This document shows positions 57,476-64,000 of a stretch of 64,000 nucleotides of DNA, one piece after another. The position numbers were made by a program, and so were the translations under genes. Below the pieces are notes generated by a model. The model made no database searches. It saw only the letters and a list, made by a program, of their open reading frames with translations, and had not been told where the DNA came from. Each line of letters opens with the position of its first letter. Positions within the stretch are counted from its first letter, which is position 1. Origin of the DNA: Sphingobium sp. 66-54 (GTDB lineage Bacteria; Pseudomonadota; Alphaproteobacteria; Sphingomonadales; Sphingomonadaceae); the NCBI GenBank assembly GCA_001899715.1, contig MKWI01000002.1, forward strand, positions 62,001 to 126,000. Reading direction: 5' to 3'.

Positions 57476-60379
57476 TTGTTACTGCTTCTTTTCGCGCTTC
57501 CCTTTCTGGGCAGTCTTGGCGCAGCATTTCTGCCTACCCGCAGCCGCAACGCGGCGGCGGCGCTGGCCGGCACGGTCACGCTGGCGGGGCTGGCGATCCT
57601 TATCGCTTATTATCCGGGGCTGGCCGACGGCCACAGCAGCGTACGCCTCGTCATTCCCTGGCTGTCCTCGCTCGGGCTGGATCTGACGGTCCGGCTTGCC
57701 GGCTTCACCTGGCTGTTCTCGATGCTCATCCTCGGCATCGGCGCGCTGGTCGTGCTTTACGCGCGTTATTATATGTCGTCGAAAGATCCGGTTCCGCGCT
57801 TCTTCGCCTTCCTGCTGGCGTTCATGGGCTCGATGCTCGGCATGGTGCTCTCGGGCAATCTCGTCCAGATCGCCTTTTTCTGGGAGCTGACCAGCCTCTT
57901 TTCCTTCCTGCTGATCGGCTACTGGCATCATAACCAGAGCGCGCGTGACGGCGCCCGCATGGCGCTGATCGTCACCGCCTTCGGTGGGGTTTGCCTGCTC
58001 GTCGGCTTCCTGCTGCTTGGCCATATCACCGGCAGCTATGACGTAGACGTGGTGCTGGAAGCGGGCGACGCGGTCCGCAACCATAGCCTCTACCTGCCCA
58101 CGCTCATCCTCATCCTGATCGGCGCTTTCACCAAGAGCGCACAATTCCCGTTCCACTTCTGGCTGCCGCACGCCATGGCGGCGCCCACGCCGGTCTCCGC
58201 CTATCTCCACTCGGCAACCATGGTGAAAGCGGGCGTTTTCGTGCTTATCCTGCTCTGGCCGGTGCTGGCGGGCACGAATAGCTGGTATCTCATCGTCGCC
58301 ACCACCGGTCTGGCGACCCTGCTGGTCGGTGCCTGGTCGGCTATCTTCCAGAACGATCTCAAGGGCCTGCTGGCCTATTCCACGATCAGCCACCTCGGGC
58401 TCATCACGCTGCTGCTCGGGCTGGGCAGTCCGCTCGCGGCGGTGGCGGCGATCTTCCACACCATCAACCACGCCACCTTCAAGGCCTCGCTGTTCATGGC
58501 CGCCGGTATCATCGACCATGAAACCGGCACGCGCGACCTGCGCAGGCTGAGCGGCCTCGCCCGCTTCATGCCGATCACCGCCACGCTGGCGATGGTCGCC
58601 GCCGCCGCCATGGCCGGCGTGCCCCTCCTCAACGGCTTCCTCTCCAAGGAGATGTTCCTGGCCGAGGCGCTGACCAAGCATAGCGGCACGGTGCTGGACA
58701 GCATTCTGCCCTTTCTGGCCACGCTGGCGAGCACGTTCAGCGTGCTCTATTCGGTCCGCTTCATTCACCAGACCTTTCTCGGTCCGCCGCCCCGCGACCT
58801 CCCGCACCAGCCCCACGAGGCGCCCCACTGGATGCGCCTGCCCATCGAAATTCTCGTGCTGCTCTGCCTGCTCGTCGGCATCATCCCGACGCTGACGATC
58901 GGTCCGTTCCTCGCCACCGCGGTGCAGTCCGTGCTGGGCAGCGAAACCCCCGCCTACAGCCTCGCCATCTGGCACGGCTTCAGCCTGCCGATGCTGATGA
59001 GCGTCACCGCGCTGGTTGGCGGCGTCGGTCTCTACATATTGCTGGGCTCACGTCTCAACGACTTCCCCAACTCGCCCTTCATCGGCCACTTCAGGGGCCG
59101 CCGCACGTTCGAGATCGTGCTGGCAGCCACCATCGACGGCGCGCGCGCCCTGCACGGGTTGCTTGGCACACGGCGGTTACAGGTCCAGTTGCGTCTGCTG
59201 GTTGCCACCGCCTTCATCGCCGCCGTGCTACCTTTCCTCGAACTGGGCTACAGCCGGGGATCGCGCCCAGATACGCTGGTCGATCCGGGCTTCGCGGTCC
59301 TCTGGCTGCTGGGCGCCGCCTGCGCGATCGGCGCGGCGTGGCAGGCCAAGTTCCACCGCCTCGCAGCGCTGATCCTCATCGGCATGTGCGGCCTCGCCAC
59401 CTGCCTCACCTTCGTCTGGCTATCCGCGCCGGACCTGGCCTTGACGCAGCTTCTCGTGGAGATCGTCACGCTCGTCCTCCTGCTGCTCGGTCTGCGCTGG
59501 CTGCCCAAGCGCCGGCCGGAGCAGTGGCCGGACACGCGCGCGCCGCTGAGCGTCCCGTTCCGGCGCGGGGGCGACCTGCTGCTCGCGCTGCTTGGCGGCG
59601 GCGGCATGGCGGCCATCGCCTATGCCATCATGACCCGCGACGCGCCCCACGGCATCTCGCACTATTTCCTGGAGCAGGCTTATCCGGGCGGCGGCGGCAC
59701 CAATGTCGTCAACGTCATCCTCGTCGATTTCCGCGCCTTCGATACCTATGGCGAGATTACCGTGCTCGCCATCGTCGCGCTCACGGTGTTCACCCTGCTC
59801 CGCCGCTTCCGCCCCGCGACCGAGAGCATCGCCCTGCCCGAGCAGCAACAGCGGCAGAACGCCTTCGACGACGCGCGCGAGGGCCGCACGCGCGGCGACA
59901 CGGTGCGGCATTATCTGCTCGTACCGCGCGTCCTCATGGAATGGCTGTTTCCCGTGATCCTCACCTGCGCGCTCTATTTTCTCGTGCGCGGGCACGATCT
60001 GCCTGGCGGCGGCTTCGCGGCCGGCGTGACCGCCTCCATCGGCATCATCGTGCTCTATATGGCGAGCGGCACCCGCTCGGTGGAAACCCGCCTCACCATC
60101 CAGCCGGTACGCTGGATGAGCGCGGGGCTGCTCTGTGCGACCCTCACGGGTATGGGAGCATGGGTTTTCGGCTTTCCGTTCCTCACCAGCGATTTCACCT
60201 ATCTGGAGCTGCCGCTCATCGGCAAGATCCCGCTGGCAACGGCGTTGCTGTTCGACATCGGCGTGTTTGCCGTGGTGGTCGGCACCACCGCGCTCATCCT
60301 GATCGCGCTGGCCCACCAGTCAATCCGCTCGCCACGGGCGCCAAAGCCAACGGAAGCGGCCGGGGAGGGAGCGCGCTGA
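57476..60379 (+). CDS. mrpA: Mrp antiporter subunit A fused to subunit B
   Basis: This is the large membrane subunit of the Mrp-type Na+/H+ antiporter. It has 967 residues from a TTG; no better in-frame start is seen. The first 500 residues are an NuoL-like proton-channel module with K-S-A-Q-F-P-F-H-F-W-L-P-H-A-M and A-Y-L-H-S-A-T-M-V-K-A-G. A middle MrpA-specific helical part follows. The last 150 residues (P-R-V-L-M-E-W-L-F-P-V-I and R-G-H-D-L-P-G-G-G-F-A-A-G) are an MrpB domain. This A-B fusion is usual in alphaproteobacteria. Overlaps mrpC (TGATG). Confidence 0.94.
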   Translation: MLLLLFALPFLGSLGAAFLPTRSRNAAAALAGTVTLAGLAILIAYYPGLADGHSSVRLVIPWLSSLGLDLTVRLAGFTWLFSMLILGIGALVVLYARYYMSSKDPVPRFFAFLLAFMGSMLGMVLSGNLVQIAFFWELTSLFSFLLIGYWHHNQSARDGARMALIVTAFGGVCLLVGFLLLGHITGSYDVDVVLEAGDAVRNHSLYLPTLILILIGAFTKSAQFPFHFWLPHAMAAPTPVSAYLHSATMVKAGVFVLILLWPVLAGTNSWYLIVATTGLATLLVGAWSAIFQNDLKGLLAYSTISHLGLITLLLGLGSPLAAVAAIFHTINHATFKASLFMAAGIIDHETGTRDLRRLSGLARFMPITATLAMVAAAAMAGVPLLNGFLSKEMFLAEALTKHSGTVLDSILPFLATLASTFSVLYSVRFIHQTFLGPPPRDLPHQPHEAPHWMRLPIEILVLLCLLVGIIPTLTIGPFLATAVQSVLGSETPAYSLAIWHGFSLPMLMSVTALVGGVGLYILLGSRLNDFPNSPFIGHFRGRRTFEIVLAATIDGARALHGLLGTRRLQVQLRLLVATAFIAAVLPFLELGYSRGSRPDTLVDPGFAVLWLLGAACAIGAAWQAKFHRLAALILIGMCGLATCLTFVWLSAPDLALTQLLVEIVTLVLLLLGLRWLPKRRPEQWPDTRAPLSVPFRRGGDLLLALLGGGGMAAIAYAIMTRDAPHGISHYFLEQAYPGGGGTNVVNVILVDFRAFDTYGEITVLAIVALTVFTLLRRFRPATESIALPEQQQRQNAFDDAREGRTRGDTVRHYLLVPRVLMEWLFPVILTCALYFLVRGHDLPGGGFAAGVTASIGIIVLYMASGTRSVETRLTIQPVRWMSAGLLCATLTGMGAWVFGFPFLTSDFTYLELPLIGKIPLATALLFDIGVFAVVVGTTALILIALAHQSIRSPRAPKPTEAAGEGAR

Positions 60380-60723
60380 TGGAGATCGTGCTTGCCCTCG
60401 CCATCGGCGCCCTCACTGCCTCGGGGCTATGGCTGCTGCTGCGCCCACGCACTTTCCAGGTGGTGCTCGGCCTGTCGCTGCTGTCCTATGCGGTCAACCT
60501 GTTCATACTGGCGGCCGGGCGCCTGCGCACCGATGCGCCGCCCATCGTCGGCCGGGACGGTCCGGTCGATCCGAGCCTCTATGCCGACCCCGTCCCGCAG
60601 GCGCTGGTACTGACCGCGATCGTCATTTCGTTCGCGACCACGGCACTGCTGCTCGTCGTGCTGCTCGCCTCGCGCGGCCTCACCGGCACCGATCATGTCG
60701 ACGGCGAGGAGGGCGACCAGTGA
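60379..60723 (+). CDS. mrpC: Mrp antiporter subunit C
   Basis: The protein has 114 residues and three helices, homologous to NuoK. G-L-W-L-L-L-R-P-R-T-F-Q-V-V-L-G-L-S-L-L-S and A-V-N-L-F-I are the conserved part, and D-P-V-P-Q-A-L-V-L-T-A-I-V-I is the strongest MrpC mark. The ATG overlaps the mrpA stop, and its stop overlaps the GTG of mrpD. Confidence 0.94.
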   Translation: MEIVLALAIGALTASGLWLLLRPRTFQVVLGLSLLSYAVNLFILAAGRLRTDAPPIVGRDGPVDPSLYADPVPQALVLTAIVISFATTALLLVVLLASRGLTGTDHVDGEEGDQ

Positions 60724-62342
60724 GTGGCTGGATGCAGCATCTGACCATCGCGCCGATCGTGCTGCCGCTGGCGGTGAGCGCGTTCCTGCTCGCTTTTGAC
60801 GAACGCCGGCGCACGCTCAAGCGCATCATGAGCCTGGGCACGCTGGCCGCGCTCATTGCCATAGCGACCCTGCTGCTCTGGCAAGTGACGGACGGCTTCG
60901 GCCTCAGCCCGGCTTCGGCGCCTTATGTCTATCTGCTGGGCAACTGGCCGGCGCCGTTCGGCATCGTGCTGGTGGCCGATCGCCTCTCGGCGTTGATGCT
61001 GCTGCTCTCCAGCCTGCTCGGCTTCACCGCCTTGTTCTATGCCATGGCCCGCTGGGACCGCTCGGGCCCGCGCTTCCACGTGCTGTTCCTGCTGCTCATC
61101 GCCGGCATCAACGGGGCGTTCCTCACCGGCGACATCTTCAATCTGTTCGTGTTCTTCGAGGTGTTGCTGGCGGCGTCCTACGGCCTGCTGCTGCATGGTT
61201 CGGGCGCCGAGCGGACCAGCGCGAGCCTGCACTATATCGCGATCAACATCGCCACGTCGCTCCTGTTCCTGATCGGCGTCGCGATGATCTACGCCGCCAC
61301 CGGCACGCTCAACATGGCGGACCTTGCCGAGCGCATCCCGGCCGTCCCGCCCGGCGACCTCCCCTTGCTGGAGGGCGGAGCGGCGATCCTCGGCACGGCC
61401 TTCCTGGTCAAGTCGGGCATCTGGCCGCTCAGCTTCTGGCTCTCGCGCACCTACACGGCGGCCGCGCCGCCGGTGGCCGCCCTGTTCGCCATCATGACCA
61501 AGGTCGGCATCTACATCGTCCTGCGCCTCTCCTCGTTGCTGTTCGGCGCGACCTCCGGCGGCGCCGCGGGGTTCGCCGACAACTGGCTGATCTGGGCGGG
61601 GTTCGCCACGATGCTGTTCGGCACCATCGGCATCCTGTCGGCCCGCACCCTCACCCGCGTCGCCGGGCATTATGTGCTGGTCTCCTCCGGCACGCTGCTC
61701 GCCGCCATCGGCATCGGCGGCCAGGCGCTCATGGCCGCGCTCCTGTTCTATCTGGTCAGCTCGACGCTGGCCGTGGCGGCGCTCTACCTCATCATCGAGC
61801 CGGTCACGCGCAATGCCGACGAGGAGGACAGGATCGCCGGCATCGCCGAACCGGTGTTCGACGACGAATATACCGGCGCGCTGGAGGAGAATGAGGATGA
61901 GGTCGGCATCGTCATTCCCGGCACCATCGCGATCCTGGGCGGCGGCTTCATCTTCTGCACGCTGCTGCTCGCGGGCCTGCCGCCGCTCTCCGGCTTCATC
62001 GCCAAGTTCGCCATCATCGACGCGCTGTTCCGGCATGCCGCGATCACACCGACGAGCTGGCTGCTGATCGCCCTCATCATCTGCTCGGGGCTGGCCACGC
62101 TGATCGGCCTGACCCGCGCCGGCATCGACCTGCTATGGACGCCGGCCGAGGATTCGCCGCCGCGCCTCAGCGTGATCGAGGTCGCACCGATCGGCCTGCT
62201 GCTGGCGACCTGCCTCGCCCTGATGATCTACGCCGGGCCGGTCTTTCTCTATATGGAGACGGCAGCCGGCGCCCTCGGCGATCCCTCGGCCTATATCGAG
62301 GCGGTCCGAGGCACGCCCCCGATCACCAAGGCGGCGCCATGA
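60720..62342 (+). CDS. mrpD: Mrp antiporter subunit D
   Basis: This NuoM/N-like proton-channel subunit has 540 residues from a GTG that overlaps the mrpC stop. F-N-L-F-V-F-F-E-V-L-L-A-A-S-Y-G-L-L carries the key glutamate, and L-V-K-S-G-I-W-P-L-S-F-W-L the key lysine. A-G-L-P-P-L-S-G-F-I-A-K is a late motif. An acidic insert rich in Glu/Asp lies near residues 365-395. Confidence 0.94.
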   Translation: MSGWMQHLTIAPIVLPLAVSAFLLAFDERRRTLKRIMSLGTLAALIAIATLLLWQVTDGFGLSPASAPYVYLLGNWPAPFGIVLVADRLSALMLLLSSLLGFTALFYAMARWDRSGPRFHVLFLLLIAGINGAFLTGDIFNLFVFFEVLLAASYGLLLHGSGAERTSASLHYIAINIATSLLFLIGVAMIYAATGTLNMADLAERIPAVPPGDLPLLEGGAAILGTAFLVKSGIWPLSFWLSRTYTAAAPPVAALFAIMTKVGIYIVLRLSSLLFGATSGGAAGFADNWLIWAGFATMLFGTIGILSARTLTRVAGHYVLVSSGTLLAAIGIGGQALMAALLFYLVSSTLAVAALYLIIEPVTRNADEEDRIAGIAEPVFDDEYTGALEENEDEVGIVIPGTIAILGGGFIFCTLLLAGLPPLSGFIAKFAIIDALFRHAAITPTSWLLIALIICSGLATLIGLTRAGIDLLWTPAEDSPPRLSVIEVAPIGLLLATCLALMIYAGPVFLYMETAAGALGDPSAYIEAVRGTPPITKAAP

Positions 62343-62821
62343 AGCGGCTCGTCCCCTTTCCGCTGCTGGCGCTGGCGCTGTTCGTCATGTGGGTGCTGCT
62401 GACCGGCTTCTCGCCTGGTCATATCCTGCTCGGCGCGGTGGTGGCCCTGCTCGTCTCCCGCGTGATGCTGACGCTCAAGGCGGAGCCGCCACGTATCCGC
62501 TTCAGCATGGCGATAGTCCGGCTGGCGATGCTGGTGCTCGCCGACATCATCCGGTCGAACGTCGCCGTCGCGCGGATCGTGCTGTTTCGCCCGGCCGGGC
62601 AGCGCTCGGGCTTCATCGAGTTCCCCACCGAACTGCGCGACCCGCAGGCGCTCGCCGCGCTCGCCATCATCATCACCGCCACGCCGGGCACCTTGTGGCT
62701 CCAGCATGACGCACAGCGCCATCTGGTGCTGATCCACGTGCTCGATCTGGTCGACGAGGCGGAGTGGATCGCCCTCATCAAGACGCGCTACGAACGGCTG
62801 TTGATGGAAATTTTCGTATGA
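62339..62821 (+). CDS. mrpE: Mrp antiporter subunit E
   Basis: The protein has 160 residues with two or three N-terminal helices and a cytoplasmic end. The conserved I-I-I-T-A-T-P-G-T-L is followed by L-V-L-I-H-V-L-D. It overlaps mrpD and mrpF by ATGA. Confidence 0.93.
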   Translation: MKRLVPFPLLALALFVMWVLLTGFSPGHILLGAVVALLVSRVMLTLKAEPPRIRFSMAIVRLAMLVLADIIRSNVAVARIVLFRPAGQRSGFIEFPTELRDPQALAALAIIITATPGTLWLQHDAQRHLVLIHVLDLVDEAEWIALIKTRYERLLMEIFV

Positions 62822-63099
62822 GCACCCTCTTTCTCGCCCTCGCCATCACCGCTGCGCAGATCCTGCTGGCGTTCGCCATGGGCTGCGCCGCTTTCCGCAT
62901 CCTGCGCGGACCGCGCGCGCAGGACCGGGTGCTGGGCATGGACGCGCTCTACCTCGCCGGCATGTTGCTGCTGCTGACCTACGGCATCCAGACCGGCCGC
63001 ACCTTGTTCTTCGAGGGTGCGCTGGTGATCGGCCTGCTCGGCTTCGCCGGCACGGTCGCGCTCGCCAAATTCCTGATGCGCGGCGAGGTGATCGAATGA
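62818..63099 (+). CDS. mrpF: Mrp antiporter subunit F
   Basis: The protein has 93 residues and three helices. R-I-L-R-G-P-R-A-Q-D-R-V-L-G-M-D-A-L is the family signature. It overlaps its neighbours on both sides. Confidence 0.93.
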   Translation: MSTLFLALAITAAQILLAFAMGCAAFRILRGPRAQDRVLGMDALYLAGMLLLLTYGIQTGRTLFFEGALVIGLLGFAGTVALAKFLMRGEVIE

Positions 63100-63488
63100 T
63101 CCAGGCACCCGATCTGCCGCTCTGGGCCGCCATCGCGGTCGGCTTCCTCGTCCTGCTCGGCGCTTCGATCACGCTGATCGGCGCGCTCGGGCTCCTGCGG
63201 CTGAGAAACTTCTATGAACGCATCCACCCGCCGACGCTGGGCTCGACGCTGGGTACAGGCTGTATCCTGATCGCCTCGATGATCTGCTTTTCCACGCTGC
63301 ATTCCCGCCCGATGGTCCACGAGGTGCTGATCGCCATCTTCGTGACGCTGACGACACCGATCACCCTGATGCTCCTGGCCCGCGCCGCGCTGTATCGGGA
63401 CCGCAGCGAAGGATCAGCGGGCGTGCCGCAGGATCTGGAAAGCGTCTCGGCCAGCGACATCCAGCAATTCGCGCCGGATCAGCCATAA
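63096..63488 (+). CDS. mrpG: Mrp antiporter subunit G
   Basis: This is the last gene of the antiporter operon: 130 residues, three helices. G-L-L-R-L-R-N-F-Y-E-R-I-H-P-P-T-L-G-S-T-L-G is diagnostic. All six products form one inner-membrane complex that expels Na+ and controls cytoplasmic pH. Confidence 0.93.
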   Translation: MIQAPDLPLWAAIAVGFLVLLGASITLIGALGLLRLRNFYERIHPPTLGSTLGTGCILIASMICFSTLHSRPMVHEVLIAIFVTLTTPITLMLLARAALYRDRSEGSAGVPQDLESVSASDIQQFAPDQP

Positions 63489-63601
63489 CGCAACCGGCGC
63501 TCGGACCGGCGAGGGAAATCGACGGACCGGCTTCACAAGATGGCTTTGCACACAGCGCCGTGCGGCTATGGTGTCGTGACGAACAGGGAGGGGGCCACAC
63601 C

Positions 63602-64000
63602 ATGCGTTTGGGTTATCGGAGCTTTACCGCGCTCGCGCTGCTCGCCATCGCGGCGCCGGCATTCGCCGCGGAGGGGGATGCCGAAGCGCGCTGCGCCGCG
63701 TTCGCTGGCCAGAGTTTCGGCGAGAGCGTCACCATTACCGCCGTGAAGCATGTCGGCGTGACGCCGCCCGGCTCCGCCCAGCCCGGCGGACCGCCGCTCG
63801 CCTCCGCCCTCCCCGCCCACTGCCGGGTTGAGGGCATCATCAACAAGCGCAAGGGCGCGGGCGGCAAGGAGTATGGCATCGGTTTCGCCATCGCCCTGCC
63901 GGATGCCTGGAACGGGCGCTTCCTCCTGCAAGGCGGCGGTGGCCTCAACGGCAGCGTCAACCCGCCGGTCGGGCCCGTCGCGTCCGGCGACAGGCCAGCT
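63602..64000 (+). CDS. Tannase/feruloyl-esterase-type protein, 5' part
   Basis: The frame starts at the ATG at 63602 and runs off the right edge (133 codons seen). Residues 1-22 are a signal peptide ending A-F-A-A. C-R-V-E-G-I-I-N-K-R and A-L-P-D-A-W-N-G-R-F-L-L-Q-G-G-G-G-L-N-G are the N-terminal features of the tannase/feruloyl esterase family, secreted hydrolases that split phenolic esters. The catalytic serine lies outside the window. Confidence 0.82.
   Translation, partial: MRLGYRSFTALALLAIAAPAFAAEGDAEARCAAFAGQSFGESVTITAVKHVGVTPPGSAQPGGPPLASALPAHCRVEGIINKRKGAGGKEYGIGFAIALPDAWNGRFLLQGGGGLNGSVNPPVGPVASGDRPA

Overview
The window is GC-rich chromosomal DNA from an alphaproteobacterium, most likely a member of the Sphingomonadales. 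Three things point there: the complete, tightly overlapping division and cell wall (dcw) cluster with its gene order, the tatABC-scpAB-nagZ-SPOR-argS block, and an MrpA subunit that carries the MrpB domain at its C-terminus. The genus cannot be fixed from the sequence alone.

Layout. 1-14.3 kb is a mixed region. It holds a HIG1-type membrane protein, gluQ, an HNH nuclease, a vanillyl-alcohol-oxidase-type flavoenzyme beside an AraC regulator, murA, a PLP-dependent gamma-synthase-family enzyme, a VanA-like Rieske oxygenase divergent from a MarR regulator, a TauD-type dioxygenase, two EamA-family transporters and a DUF938 methyltransferase. Its gaps are filled by two families of palindromic dispersed repeats. 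14.5-37.1 kb (minus strand) runs, in transcription order, mraZ, an unexplained linker ORF, rsmH, ftsL, ftsI, murE, murF, mraY, murD, ftsW, murG, murC, a 72-residue unknown, murB, ddl, ftsQ, ftsA, ftsZ, a TPR/SPOR protein and dgt. Most junctions are ATGA or TGATG overlaps, so this is a translationally coupled operon. Four T(T/G)GG boxes spaced exactly 10 bp apart lie upstream of mraZ. 37.2-47.8 kb (minus) carries a membrane protein, cysK, tatABC, scpAB, nagZ, a SPOR protein, argS and a lipoprotein. 47.9-50.4 kb (plus) is ispH, thrB and rnhA.

50.4-57.5 kb is the accessory part: a complete compact type II-C CRISPR-Cas locus. On the minus strand are cas9 (1074 residues, all nuclease residues present), cas1 and cas2. 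A 14-repeat array sits beyond cas2, and a tracrRNA gene diverges from cas9 with a recognisable promoter, anti-repeat and terminator. The anti-repeat shows that crRNAs are read from the plus strand, towards cas2, so the array and the cas operon converge. The far end of the array lies inside a histidine kinase gene whose 5' part is missing. Just upstream of the tracrRNA lies a degenerate half-repeat that can pair along its whole length with the anti-repeat and is preceded by its own good promoter-like sequence. This suggests a second, longer, self-folding tracrRNA.

57.5-63.5 kb (plus) is an Mrp-type multisubunit Na+/H+ antiporter operon (AB fusion, C, D, E, F, G). The window ends inside a tannase/feruloyl-esterase-type gene. 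That gene, with the VAO-type flavoenzyme and the VanA-like oxygenase, suggests use of plant phenolics.
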